From Vibrio hibernica (lineage in GTDB: Bacteria; Pseudomonadota; Gammaproteobacteria; Enterobacterales; Vibrionaceae): 64,000 nucleotides of DNA. The notes beneath the pieces were generated by a model. The model was not told the DNA's origin. It ran no database searches and saw nothing but the letters and a program-made list of their open reading frames with translations. The DNA lies in the NCBI RefSeq assembly GCF_015223435.1, contig NZ_VHKO01000014.1, positions 1 to 64,000 of the forward strand, read 5' to 3'. Positions 54,754-63,883 of the stretch are shown here, piece after piece; the first letter of the stretch is position 1; every line of letters starts with the position of its first letter. The translations under genes were made by a program, and so were the position numbers.

Positions 54754-55517
54754 TGTCTGCTACTGCTATCCATTTACCAAAAGAAACTCGAAATCAAAAA
54801 GTACACATGATGCGCTACAACCCAGAAATGGACAGCGCCCCTTATTTACAAACCTTTGACGTACCCTGCGATGACACGACATCGATCTTAGATGCGATTG
54901 GTTATATTAAAGATCATCTTGATAAAAGCCTTTCATATCGCTGGTCTTGCCGTATGGCGATTTGTGGCTCTTGCGGCGTGATGGTCGATAAAGTGCCAAA
55001 ACTCGCCTGTAAGAGTTTCATGCGAGAATACCCAACCGGTGTCACCATTGAGCCTTTAGCTAACTTCCCAATCGAAAAAGATCTTATCGTGGACATGAGT
55101 TCTTTTATCGAGCGTTTAGAAGCGATCAAGCCTTATATTATTGGCAATGACCGCACACCAGAAGACGGTGTGAATAAACAAACCCCAGCGCAGATGGAAA
55201 AATATAAGCAATTTGCCAACTGTATCAACTGTGGTCTTTGTTACGCTGCGTGCCCTCAATTTGGCTTAAACCCTGAATTTATCGGCCCTGCAGCACTGAC
55301 GCTAGCTCATCGCTACAACCTTGATAGCCGTGATAACGGTAAAGCTGAGCGTATGAAGCTAATCAACAGCGATAATGGCGCTTGGGGTTGTACCTTTGTT
55401 GGTTATTGCTCGAAAGTATGTCCTAAACATGTTGATCCAGCCGGAGCGGTAAACCAAGGCAAAGTGGAATCTTCAATGGATTTCATTATCTCTATGTTTA
55501 AGTCTGAGGAGTTCTAG
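54753..55517 (+). CDS. frdB: Fumarate reductase iron-sulfur subunit
   Basis: FrdB passes electrons from menaquinol to FrdA through three clusters. The 254-residue protein has the [2Fe-2S] motif [10 protein letters not shown], the [4Fe-4S] motif [12 protein letters not shown] and the [3Fe-4S] motif [12 protein letters not shown] in order. It overlaps frdA by one base, and frdC begins one base after its stop, so the subunits are translated together. Confidence 0.97.
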   Translation: MSATAIHLPKETRNQKVHMMRYNPEMDSAPYLQTFDVPCDDTTSILDAIGYIKDHLDKSLSYRWSCRMAICGSCGVMVDKVPKLACKSFMREYPTGVTIEPLANFPIEKDLIVDMSSFIERLEAIKPYIIGNDRTPEDGVNKQTPAQMEKYKQFANCINCGLCYAACPQFGLNPEFIGPAALTLAHRYNLDSRDNGKAERMKLINSDNGAWGCTFVGYCSKVCPKHVDPAGAVNQGKVESSMDFIISMFKSEEF

Positions 55518-55518
55518 G

Positions 55519-55902
55519 ATGAGTAAACGTAAGCCTTATGTTCGCACTATGGAGCGTACTTGGTGGAGCAAACATCCGTTCTATCGCTTTTATATGGTGC
55601 GTGAAGCAACGGTATTGCCACTCATTTTATTCACATTGTTCATGCTTTGTGGATTAGCCAGCTTAGTCAAAGGACCACAAGCTTGGATGCAATGGCAGCA
55701 CTTTATGCAAAACCCATTGGTGATCGCGATCAATATCGTGGCCCTAGCGGGTAGCTTATTTCATGCGGCTACTTTCTTTAGCATGATGCCGCAAGTCATG
55801 CCAATTCGAGTAAAAGGCAAGCTATTAGCTTCAACAGTAATTATTGCCACACAATGGGCCGCTGTTGTTGTGATCTCATTAATTGTATTGGCTTTGGTGT
55901 AG
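55519..55902 (+). CDS. frdC: Fumarate reductase membrane subunit C
   Basis: FrdC is one of two membrane anchors that bind menaquinol. The 127-residue protein has KRKPYVRTMERTWWSKHPFYRFYMVREAT near the start (given in part: the WW and FYRFYM signature) and three transmembrane helices. Length matches the family. Confidence 0.95.
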   Translation: MSKRKPYVRTMERTWWSKHPFYRFYMVREATVLPLILFTLFMLCGLASLVKGPQAWMQWQHFMQNPLVIAINIVALAGSLFHAATFFSMMPQVMPIRVKGKLLASTVIIATQWAAVVVISLIVLALV

Positions 55903-55911
55903 GAGATAAAC

Positions 55912-56274
55912 ATGATTAATCCAAACCCAAGACGTTCAGATGAACCAATTTGGTGGTCTTTATTTGGTGCAGGTGGCACGTGGTTCGCCATGATCACACC
56001 TGTTACTATTTTAGTACTTGGCATCTTAATGCCATTAGGCGTGTTCGATATGAGCACTTTTAATTTCTTAAGAGCACATGCTTTTGCTAGCAGCTTTATC
56101 GGGGCATTATTTTTAATCGCCTCTATTGCGCTACCAATGTGGCATGCTATGCACCGTGTTCACCATGGCATGCATGATCTTAAATTTCACACAGGTTTAA
56201 TCGGCAAGATTACTTGTTATGCATTTGCCGCATTAGTCAGTGTGTTAGCAGTTGTGTTCATTTTCTTGCTATAA
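55912..56274 (+). CDS. frdD: Fumarate reductase membrane subunit D
   Basis: FrdD is the second membrane anchor of the FrdABCD quinol:fumarate reductase. The 120-residue protein begins [21 protein letters not shown] and has three transmembrane helices, with [15 protein letters not shown] between helices 2 and 3. AGGAGATAA precedes the ATG. A terminator follows 90 bp later. Confidence 0.95.
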   Translation: MINPNPRRSDEPIWWSLFGAGGTWFAMITPVTILVLGILMPLGVFDMSTFNFLRAHAFASSFIGALFLIASIALPMWHAMHRVHHGMHDLKFHTGLIGKITCYAFAALVSVLAVVFIFLL

Positions 56275-56364
56275 CGAAAAAGATCTTAGGTTTACAGGCG
56301 CTTTGCTTCGGGTGATGAAATAAATTTCTCGAACAAAGCCCTTCGAAAATATTCTTTCCGTAAT

Positions 56365-56402
56365 AAAAAAGCGAGCCACTTAAATTAAGTGACTCGCTTT
56401 TT
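56365..56402. terminator. Bidirectional terminator between frdD and efp
   Basis: GCGAGCCACTTA and TAAGTGACTCGC pair with a single mismatch around a 3-nt loop, with A residues before and T residues after. It ends frdABCD and the converging efp. Confidence 0.88.
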
Positions 56403-56439
56403 AGTATCGGTATTACTTAATCTTCAATGACAAAGAAAA

Positions 56440-57006
56440 TTACTTAACACGACCAACATATTCGCCAGTACGCGTATCCACTTTAACCACTTCACCAATG
56501 GTGATGAATAATGGAACACGAACGACAGCGCCAGTGCTCAAAGTGGCTGGTTTACCGCCAGTACCTTGAGTATCACCTTTTAGGCCAGGATCGGTTTCTG
56601 TTACCGCAAGCTCAACAAAATTTGGTGGAGTGACTGTGATCGGAGTATTATTCCATAACGTTAGCGTACACACGTCATTTTCAACTAACCATTTAGCCAT
56701 ATCGCCCACGGCTTTCGTGTCAGCGGCAAGTTGCTCAAAGGTTTCATTGTTCATGAAATGGTAGAATTCACCATCGTTGTACAAGTAGCCAAGCTCAATA
56801 TCAACAACGTCAGCTTGTTCAAAGCTTTCGCCTGATTTGAATGTTTTTTCTAACGTTTTACCGGACAAAAGTTTACGCAACTTCACACGGTTAAACGCTT
56901 GGCCTTTACCTGGCTTAACGTATTCATTGTCGATGATCGAGCAAGGCTCATTATCAAACATGAACTTTAAACCACCTTTGAATTCATTAGTGCTAACTGT
57001 AGCCAT
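56440..57006 (-). CDS. efp: Elongation factor P
   Basis: EF-P relieves ribosome stalling at consecutive prolines. The 188-residue protein has the three beta domains of the family, with the modified lysine at K34 in [10 protein letters not shown], and the C-terminal GEYVGRV. The lysine together with epmA and epmB in this window indicates beta-lysylation rather than rhamnosylation. It is divergent from epmB with only 32 bp between. Confidence 0.97.
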   Translation of the reverse strand: MATVSTNEFKGGLKFMFDNEPCSIIDNEYVKPGKGQAFNRVKLRKLLSGKTLEKTFKSGESFEQADVVDIELGYLYNDGEFYHFMNNETFEQLAADTKAVGDMAKWLVENDVCTLTLWNNTPITVTPPNFVELAVTETDPGLKGDTQGTGGKPATLSTGAVVRVPLFITIGEVVKVDTRTGEYVGRVK

Positions 57007-57038
57007 GATGTCCTCTTACAAATTTTGAGTTAATTTCA

Positions 57039-58127
57039 ATGCCGCATATCATAACCCGAAAAGTCGAGACTGTTGAGCAAAACCACCCAAAATCCTCGCC
57101 TTCTTTCACACAAATACCGGTAAAAACCGATTCAAATAGCCAAAATCAGTGGTTATCTGAATTAAGTGGCGCGATTTCGGATCCATTAGAATTACTCAAT
57201 CAACTCAATATTGATCCAACGCCATGGCTTAAAGGAATGAAAGCGCGTCAACTTTTTGCTCAACGCGTCCCACAAAGTTTTGTCGATAGAATGGAAAAAG
57301 GCAACCCATACGATCCATTACTACGCCAAGTTCTGCCATTACATGAAGAGTTCGAAATCCATGATGACTATTCAGCCGATCCTTTAGATGAGCAAAGTAA
57401 TGAGATCCCTGGCTTGCTGCATAAATACAAAAGCCGTGTCTTGATGATCGTAAAAGGAGGATGCGCGATAAACTGTCGCTACTGTTTCCGCCGCCACTTT
57501 CCTTATCAAGACAACAAAGGCAGCAAGAACGCATGGCAAACTAGCCTTGATTATATTGCCTCGCACCCAGAGCTGGATGAAGTAATTTTATCGGGTGGCG
57601 ATCCATTAATGGCCAAAGATCAAGAATTGCAGTGGTTAATTGAAGCCATCAGCCAGATTGACCACATCAAGACATTGCGTATTCATAGCCGTTTGCCTGT
57701 GGTGATCCCATCAAGGATCACCGAAAATCTATGCGACATATTACAAAACACACGCCTGCAAGTGGTGATGGTGACGCACATTAATCATGCCAATGAGATC
57801 AACCAGGAATTAAGTCTGGCGTTGGCTAAATTGAAACACATTGGCGTAACCTTATTAAACCAAAGTGTCTTATTAAAAAGCGTTAATGACAGTGTTGAAG
57901 CTCAAGTAGATTTAAGCCGAGCCTTATTTCAAGCCGGTGTATTACCTTATTACTTACATGTATTGGATAAAGTCCAAGGCGCTGCGCATTTTTTCGTTTC
58001 CGATGATAAAGCACGAGAAATAATATCAGGCGTACTAACCCAAGTGTCGGGTTATCTAGTTCCTAAATTAGCGCGAGAAATTGGCGGAGAAAAAAGCAAA
58101 ACACCACTGGATTTACGTTTATCTTAA
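57039..58127 (+). CDS. epmB: L-lysine 2,3-aminomutase EpmB
   Basis: EpmB is a radical-SAM, PLP enzyme that converts L-lysine to (R)-beta-lysine for EF-P. The 362-residue protein has the radical SAM motif CAINCRYCFRRHF (CxxxCxxC), EVILSGGDPLMAKD, and the PLP/C-terminal HVLDKVQGAAHF and PKLAREIGGEKSKTPLDL. It is about 20 residues longer than E. coli EpmB at the N-terminus. The following LysR gene starts 13 bp after its stop. Confidence 0.95.
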   Translation: MPHIITRKVETVEQNHPKSSPSFTQIPVKTDSNSQNQWLSELSGAISDPLELLNQLNIDPTPWLKGMKARQLFAQRVPQSFVDRMEKGNPYDPLLRQVLPLHEEFEIHDDYSADPLDEQSNEIPGLLHKYKSRVLMIVKGGCAINCRYCFRRHFPYQDNKGSKNAWQTSLDYIASHPELDEVILSGGDPLMAKDQELQWLIEAISQIDHIKTLRIHSRLPVVIPSRITENLCDILQNTRLQVVMVTHINHANEINQELSLALAKLKHIGVTLLNQSVLLKSVNDSVEAQVDLSRALFQAGVLPYYLHVLDKVQGAAHFFVSDDKAREIISGVLTQVSGYLVPKLAREIGGEKSKTPLDLRLS

Positions 58128-58140
58128 TAAGGGGAATCGC

Positions 58141-59082
58141 ATGGAACTCGAAGATATTTACCGCCGTGATTTGAATTTATTGGTCGCCTTGCGGGTGTTA
58201 ATCGAAGAAGGTAGCGTGAGCAAAGCCGCGGTTCGCTTGAATTTAAGTCAATCGGCAATGAGCCGAGTATTAGGCCGATTGCGTTTATTACTGGATGACC
58301 CACTCTTTACTCGGCAGGGCCAAGCATTAATGCCAACCCAAAAAGCACTCGACTTTAATCGTTCGCTTGCTGCGCCATTGGAAAATCTACGAGAATTATT
58401 ATCCCCACAAGATTTTGATCCTAAAGCGTGCCAACAAAAATTCACCATTGCGGCAACGGATTATGCCACTCAGACTATTCTGCCCTTTGCACTTCCGCGT
58501 ATTTATCAAGAAGCACCCAATATCCGCTTAGAACTTGTACCGTTACAACACCAGCAACTTACCCAACAATTAACGGCGCAAGGGGCTGATTTGGCTATTT
58601 GTCGTCCAACCTATTCTGTTGCGCCTTTGCATTGCGACACATTAGGAAAGGTCAGCGTTTTTTGTTTGCTATCCAAATCTCATCCTTTGGCAGATAAAAC
58701 TTTAACGTTAGAGGATTATCTAAACGCGCATCATGCCATGATCGCGATTAGTGATGGCGTTAAAGCCTTAATCGATGAAGCATTAACTGGATACCCAGAC
58801 CCAAAACTGATGTTGCGCTCTTATCATTTGGAAACGGCATTAGCAGTGATTGACTCGCTTCCACTGATCATTACGGTTCCTGCCGATTTAGCCTATTTGG
58901 TGGCAAAGCGTCATGATCTCATCATCAAAAAATTACCCTTTCGGTTAGAACCTTTTGACTATTCAATGATCTGGCACGATCGCTGCCATCATTCACCTGC
59001 ACAAGAATGGTTAAGGAAAGTCGTGAAACAAGAATGTGGCAAGCTAATCGCCGAGAGGGTGAAGGTGATGGGAATAGAATAA
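58141..59082 (+). CDS. LysR-family transcriptional regulator
   Basis: The ATG at 58141 after AAGGGG gives MELEDIYRRDLNLLVALRVL and 313 residues; the 20-codon extension that overlaps epmB is rejected. The winged helix has GSVSKAAVRLNLSQSAMSRVLGRLR (in part), and the effector domain follows from about 90. It is not divergent from any gene, so its target is unknown; the convergent acuI is a candidate by proximity only. It could be co-transcribed with epmB. Confidence 0.88.
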   Translation: MELEDIYRRDLNLLVALRVLIEEGSVSKAAVRLNLSQSAMSRVLGRLRLLLDDPLFTRQGQALMPTQKALDFNRSLAAPLENLRELLSPQDFDPKACQQKFTIAATDYATQTILPFALPRIYQEAPNIRLELVPLQHQQLTQQLTAQGADLAICRPTYSVAPLHCDTLGKVSVFCLLSKSHPLADKTLTLEDYLNAHHAMIAISDGVKALIDEALTGYPDPKLMLRSYHLETALAVIDSLPLIITVPADLAYLVAKRHDLIIKKLPFRLEPFDYSMIWHDRCHHSPAQEWLRKVVKQECGKLIAERVKVMGIE

Positions 59083-59125
59083 ATTCGAATAATTGGAAGT
59101 AGAAGATAGATCCTAAAGAAAAAGA

Positions 59126-59169
59126 CTAAGTGGGCACTCATGTCAAAGCACCACCTAGCCTTTTGTTTA
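59126..59169. terminator. Terminator after the LysR gene
   Basis: CTAAGTGG and CCACCTAG pair with one mismatch, extended by GC/GC, around a loop of about 12 nt. TTTTGTTT follows on the plus strand, and a T-rich tail on the minus strand. Confidence 0.6.
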
Positions 59170-59262
59170 TTTAATTAACTCTCAGATAAAATTGTTCGCA
59201 TCTCAGATCTTCTTACTCACCTCGAAGATCGAAAGCCAGCGCACTCAATCCTCAAAGTGGTT

Positions 59263-60243
59263 TTATAGCTTAATTACCACTCGCCCAGTCACTTGACCGT
59301 TAGTGATATCTTCAGCGTATTTAGAGACTTCTTCTAAGCTCACTTGTGTGCAGGCTTGGTCAAAATAACTGGCGGGTAAAATATCCACCAGCTTATTCCA
59401 CGCCGCGATGCGTTTTTCACTCGGGCAATTAACTGAATCAACACCCTGCAAACGCACATTACGCAAAATAAATGGCATCACGGTCGTTGGTAAATCAAAA
59501 CCCGCCGCCAAACCACAAGCGGCAACCACTGAGTTGTAATCCATTTGCGCTAATACTTTCGCGAGCATCTTGCTTCCCGCGGTATCAACAGCACCCGCCC
59601 AGATTTGCTTTTCTAATGGTCGAGCGGGCTCTTCAAATTCACTGCGAGCAATAATACGCGCTGCACCCAACTCTTGGAGTAAAGGGCCATTGGTTTCAAC
59701 ACGGCCAGTAACAGCCGCCACTTTATAACCTAATTGGCTAAGTAAAGTCACCGCAACCGAACCCACGCCACCACTGGCACCAGTCACTAAGATTTCGCCA
59801 TCTTCAGGTTTTACGCCACCATCGAGGATAGCTTGCACACATAACATCGCAGTGAAACCAGCCGTGCCGATCATCATGGCTTGCTTACTATCAAAACCTT
59901 GCGGAAGTGGCACTAACCAATCGGCTTTCAGGCTGGCTTTTTGTGCCATGCCACCCCAATGATTTTCACCCACGCCCCAACCCGTTAATACGACTTTATC
60001 ACCTGTGCTGTAACGTATATCTTTTGATTCAAGAACCGTACCTGCAAAATCGATACCCGGAACCATAGGGAAATTTCGAATGATTTTTCCTTTCCCTGTA
60101 ATGGCTAAACCATCTTTGTAGTTTAAAGAAGAATACTCCACCGCCACCATTACATCACCTTCAGGCAATGTGGTTTCATCTAACATTTCAATACTCGAAA
60201 TGGTGCGTTTTTCTTCTTGGTTTAGAACTAATGCTTTAAACAT
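59263..60243 (-). CDS. acuI: Acrylyl-CoA reductase-like MDR oxidoreductase
   Basis: The 326-residue zinc-free medium-chain reductase belongs to the AcuI/YhdH family, which reduces acryloyl-CoA to propionyl-CoA with NADPH and thereby limits acrylate toxicity. It has SSLNYKDGLAITGKGKI near residue 38, PGIDFAGTV, and the NADPH motif VTGASGGVGSVAVTLL near 158. No DMSP or propionate genes are nearby, so the physiological substrate here is not shown. Confidence 0.92.
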   Translation of the reverse strand: MFKALVLNQEEKRTISSIEMLDETTLPEGDVMVAVEYSSLNYKDGLAITGKGKIIRNFPMVPGIDFAGTVLESKDIRYSTGDKVVLTGWGVGENHWGGMAQKASLKADWLVPLPQGFDSKQAMMIGTAGFTAMLCVQAILDGGVKPEDGEILVTGASGGVGSVAVTLLSQLGYKVAAVTGRVETNGPLLQELGAARIIARSEFEEPARPLEKQIWAGAVDTAGSKMLAKVLAQMDYNSVVAACGLAAGFDLPTTVMPFILRNVRLQGVDSVNCPSEKRIAAWNKLVDILPASYFDQACTQVSLEEVSKYAEDITNGQVTGRVVIKL

Positions 60244-60508
60244 AACGTCTCCAGATTCACGCGATCAAACGTGCGGTAAAAATAAAAATTTGTTTACTTA
60301 TCTACAGTATAGTCAATTGCTAACCATGAAAAAAGTGACAACAAGTCATTAAATACATGCGTAAAACACATAAATAAAAACGACCAACTGCATCAATTAT
60401 TTTTTCGGCTACAATAAAAAATCATCATGATCATAAAAATAGATCTCAAACAAAAACATTGGCATAGTCGCCATTCTATTTTTTACTCTTTACAGGAAAA
60501 TACACAAC

Positions 60509-61036
60509 ATGGATCCAACTTGGCTTGATATCACCCCTTTCAATTGGTGGTCACTTTTAGCCTGTGCAATCAACGGTATATTGATTGGATTAGAGCGCCA
60601 ACTCCGAGGTAAGCCCGTTGGTATTCGTACCGCTATTTTAATTATTTCCGGTACCTATTTGTTCATGGCAATGGCGGTTTCTTTGTCTCCTAACACCTTA
60701 GATCAAGCCCGAGTACTTGGCCAAATTATTACTGGTGTTGGCTTTTTAGGGGCAGGCGTGATGATGACGATGGATGGCAAAATTCATGGCGTGACGTCAG
60801 CCGCCGTCATTTGGGTTCTGGCTGCATTAGGGCTGATGATTGGCCTTGGACACGAACATCAATCGATCATTTTTACCATACTGGCATTATTTGTATTGCT
60901 GGGGGTCGATAAAGTAGAAAAAAGCTTCCACGGTTTACGCCGAGGTGTCCATCAAACCATTCAAAGACGCCGTCGCCCTAAAACGATTAATATGAACCGC
61001 ACAGTTGGTAAAGAAGAGCAAAGTACGGAAGATTAA
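60509..61036 (+). CDS. MgtC/SapB-family membrane protein
   Basis: The 175-residue protein has four to five membrane helices and the MgtC signature, including GLERQLRGKPVGIRTAIL, GQIITGVGFLGAGVMM and HGVTSAAVIWVLAALG. A short basic cytosolic tail replaces the long ACT-like C-terminal domain of Salmonella MgtC, so this is the short form. MgtC in pathogens inhibits the F1Fo ATP synthase and helps growth at low Mg2+; whether this short protein does so is not known. It stands alone, with no mgtB. Confidence 0.88.
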   Translation: MDPTWLDITPFNWWSLLACAINGILIGLERQLRGKPVGIRTAILIISGTYLFMAMAVSLSPNTLDQARVLGQIITGVGFLGAGVMMTMDGKIHGVTSAAVIWVLAALGLMIGLGHEHQSIIFTILALFVLLGVDKVEKSFHGLRRGVHQTIQRRRRPKTINMNRTVGKEEQSTED

Positions 61037-61082
61037 AACTGGCTCGAAAGCAAAAACGGTAACTCTACATTATTTCAGATTA

Positions 61083-61123
61083 TCAAAAGCTTGAACGGAT
61101 CGATGAACAGGTCGAGCTTTTGA
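61083..61123. terminator. Hairpin between mgtC-like gene and modF
   Basis: TCAAAAGCT (61083-61091) and AGCTTTTGA (61115-61123) are a perfect 9-bp inverted repeat between two converging genes. The T runs are within the stem rather than after it, so terminator function is uncertain. Confidence 0.4.
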
Positions 61124-61156
61124 GGATCATAATGTTAATACCTTCGACTTTATTTC

Positions 61157-62632
61157 CTAAATACGCTCTCTTACCTCTACTTGATACCCTTGCTCTATAT
61201 CGCCTACAAAATCGACATAGTTCTGAATTGCGGGCAAAGCATCATCCACATGATGGGAAACATAAAGCAGCTGACTTAAATTTTCTTGAGCGATCATATT
61301 CAAAGTATTCATCACCAATTTTCGGTTAATAAAATCTAACCCTTGATAAGGCTCATCTAAAATCAATAACACTGGCTGCTTAATTAAAGCCCGGCCAATA
61401 AGTAACAAACGTTGCTGACCATAATCGAGTTGTTTAAAGCTGACTTTCTCAAAATCGGTCATGTGCAATATTGCCAACCAATCTTTAGCTAAATCGACCT
61501 GCTTCTTACTCGGCTGTTGATACAAGCCAATCGAATCAAAAAAGCCAGACAACAAAATCTCAAGCGCACTGCAATTCACTCGATATTGCAAATGCAGCGC
61601 CGAAGACACAATGCCAATCTGTTGTTTGACTTGCCAAATGGTTTCACCACTGCCACGCGGCTTACCAAACAAAGTAATATCGTTGCTATAACATTGCGGA
61701 TGATCACCTAAAATCAAACCAAGCAAAGTACTTTTCCCACAACCATTCGGACCACGAACTTGCCAATGCTGACCATTATTAATACGCCAATTAACATCTT
61801 TAAAAATCAGCCCATCGGTATATTCCACTTTACCGTTTTTTAATTCCACCAGCGGATCTGGATACTGCGGTTGATAACGCTGGCGCTTAATAAGTTCCAA
61901 CACTTCATCACTGCGTTGTTGAGACAATTGATTTAGTTGCGCCATAACAGGGTGAGCGAGCCACTCATCAATCGTCATTGGTGGGCTTAAACGATGCGTG
62001 TTATGGCCAGCTTTATCGACGTCCGCGTTAAACATCGCCACATGGGTAATACAGTCAGGCACTTCATCTTCACGCGAGGTAATCACAATGATCTGTATAG
62101 TTTTAGAGAGCTGATTAAGTAACTCAGAAAGGCTTTGTTGATGTGCAATATCAAGCCCAGCGTACGGCTCGTCTAACACCAATAGAGTCGGATTAATCGC
62201 TAACGCTCTCGCTAACATCACTCGACGAGTCTCACCGGTAGAAAGCTGACGAAAGCCACGTTGGCGTAAATGGATCAAATCGGTAAGTGCTAATAAATCG
62301 TCAAGTTCCGAAGGATCTGTACACATTTCTGCAACGAGAGCTTCAACACTGGAACCATAATCCAATCGATCCATAAAGTCAGTGTCATCATTTGATAATT
62401 CTTTATCGAGCAAAAGTTGTTGTTGATACAAAGACACCCACCCAATGCGATTTGGAAGCCCCGTAACCTCCCCCTGCTCAATGGCCAAGTCACCAGTGAG
62501 TAAGCGACCAATGACAGAACCACAATGGCTATAGGTTGAGAAAATCGCCCAGTGCTGGCCCAGAGCAATCTCCCAGTCATCGACTTGTAAATCATATTCA
62601 TGAACCACGAGGTTTCTTATCTGTATCGTCAA
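61157..62632 (-). CDS. modF: ModF-like tandem ABC ATPase
   Basis: The protein has two fused ABC ATPase domains and no membrane part, and matches E. coli ModF along its length. The start is taken as TTG 62632, which has GGAG 8 nt upstream and gives 491 residues; ATG 62662 has no Shine-Dalgarno. In domain 1 the Walker A loop reads FSTYSHCGSVIG and lacks the lysine, although LSTGETRR and LLVLDEPYAGLD remain. Domain 2 has an intact RGPNGCGKSTL and LLILDEPYQGLD but a degenerate signature (LDYGQQR). ModF's role in molybdate metabolism is unproven, and no modABC genes are present here. Confidence 0.88.
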   Translation of the reverse strand: MTIQIRNLVVHEYDLQVDDWEIALGQHWAIFSTYSHCGSVIGRLLTGDLAIEQGEVTGLPNRIGWVSLYQQQLLLDKELSNDDTDFMDRLDYGSSVEALVAEMCTDPSELDDLLALTDLIHLRQRGFRQLSTGETRRVMLARALAINPTLLVLDEPYAGLDIAHQQSLSELLNQLSKTIQIIVITSREDEVPDCITHVAMFNADVDKAGHNTHRLSPPMTIDEWLAHPVMAQLNQLSQQRSDEVLELIKRQRYQPQYPDPLVELKNGKVEYTDGLIFKDVNWRINNGQHWQVRGPNGCGKSTLLGLILGDHPQCYSNDITLFGKPRGSGETIWQVKQQIGIVSSALHLQYRVNCSALEILLSGFFDSIGLYQQPSKKQVDLAKDWLAILHMTDFEKVSFKQLDYGQQRLLLIGRALIKQPVLLILDEPYQGLDFINRKLVMNTLNMIAQENLSQLLYVSHHVDDALPAIQNYVDFVGDIEQGYQVEVRERI

Positions 62633-62685
62633 ACTATTTTCTCCCTCATCTAAAACACACATCTAAACAACGAAATAGAGCAACA

Positions 62686-62698
62686 TGAAATTTATTCA
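62686..62698. promoter_or_regulatory. MetR-like site upstream of mesX
   Basis: TGAAATTTATTCA matches the MetR consensus TGAA-N5-TTCA exactly, including the central T. It lies about 155 bp upstream of mesX in the modF-mesX spacer. Only one site was seen, so it is a candidate. Confidence 0.45.
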
Positions 62699-62743
62699 TC
62701 ATAAGCATTAAGTAAAATCAATATTACTCATCTAATTAACAAA

Positions 62744-62774
62744 GTATAAACATATTAAGCGTTTCACTTTATAC
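62744..62774. promoter_or_regulatory. Inverted repeat in the modF-mesX spacer
   Basis: GTATAAA (62744-62750) and TTTATAC (62768-62774) are reverse complements separated by 17 bp. The arms are AT-rich and short, so chance is possible. Confidence 0.3.
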
Positions 62775-62851
62775 ATATTGCTGTTGATTTTTAATTAGCC
62801 TTTAGGATGAATCAACAGACAAGGAAGAACAAAAAGGGAATTAGAAACTAG

Positions 62852-63829
62852 ATGAGTATTAATAACGTTACATTTACCCTTAAGAGTGTTTGTCTCGATG
62901 AAAACTATCACCCATCCGTTAACACGCGTATCACGACTAACTTTGCTAATTTAGCCAGAGGCGATTATCGCCAATCAAATTTGCGTAACGCCTTAGCCAT
63001 GATAAACAATCGTTTTAATGCCTTAGCACATTGGGATAACCCTACTGGAAATCGTTATTCTGTTGAGCTGGAAATAGTCTCGGTTGATATTGACGTTGAA
63101 GGGAATGGTGAATACTTTCCATCAATCGAGGTATTGAAAACCAATATTGTTGATAGTCAAACCAACCAACGTATTGAAGGCATCGTGGGAAATAATTTTT
63201 CCTCTTATGTTCGAGATTATGATTTTAGCGTATTACTGCAAGAGCATAATAAAAATCAAACTCAATTTAGTATCCCAGATAACTTTGGTGAATTGCACGG
63301 CAACATTTTCAAATCATTTATTCATTCAGATATTTACAAAAGTAACTTTGATAAACCGCCCGTGATATGCCTGAGCGTTTCTGATAATAAAACCTATCAC
63401 CGTACGGCAAACCAACACCCTGTATTAGGCGTTGAATATCTGCCAAATGAGTCTTCATTAACTGAGCAATACTTCAAAAAAATGGGATTGCACGTGCGTT
63501 ACTTTATGCCGCCAAACAGCGCTGCACCCTTTGCTTTATATCATGTTGGTGATTTGCTCAATGATTACACGAACCTCGAACTTATAAGCACCATTAGCAC
63601 AATGGAAACTTTTCAAAAAATATACCGACCGGAGATTTATAATGCCAATAACACCGCAGGCGAATCTTACAAACCGGATCTAAATAATATGGACCATTCT
63701 TTAACTCAAATTGTTTATGACCGAGAAGAGCGCAGTGCGTTAGCCAATGATCAGGGTAAATTTGCAGAAGAAAACTTTATCAAACCTTATCAAACGATCC
63801 TTGAGCAATGGTCTTGTTCTGCACGCTGA
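62852..63829 (+). CDS. mesX: DUF1852 protein MesX, partner of methionine synthase MesD
   Basis: I recognise the 325-residue protein as DUF1852, from its start (VTFTLKSVCLDENYHPS, TRITTNFANLARGDYRQ), its length and the gene that follows. DUF1852 (MesX) is needed, with oxygen, for MesD to make methionine without methyl-folate or cobalamin; its chemistry is unknown. No signal peptide or membrane segment is present. The start of mesD lies 54 bp downstream on the same strand. No nearby hairpin suggests a B12 riboswitch, in keeping with B12 independence. Confidence 0.85.
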   Translation: MSINNVTFTLKSVCLDENYHPSVNTRITTNFANLARGDYRQSNLRNALAMINNRFNALAHWDNPTGNRYSVELEIVSVDIDVEGNGEYFPSIEVLKTNIVDSQTNQRIEGIVGNNFSSYVRDYDFSVLLQEHNKNQTQFSIPDNFGELHGNIFKSFIHSDIYKSNFDKPPVICLSVSDNKTYHRTANQHPVLGVEYLPNESSLTEQYFKKMGLHVRYFMPPNSAAPFALYHVGDLLNDYTNLELISTISTMETFQKIYRPEIYNANNTAGESYKPDLNNMDHSLTQIVYDREERSALANDQGKFAEENFIKPYQTILEQWSCSAR

Positions 63830-63883
63830 ATAATTATATGGACCCTACGTTAATCATTCCTTCAAATAGGCGCATTATTTATC

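Noticed and set aside
62633..62851. B12 or SAM riboswitch before mesX
   Set aside because: No conserved B12-box or SAM-aptamer elements are visible, and the spacer is AT-rich with only short repeats.
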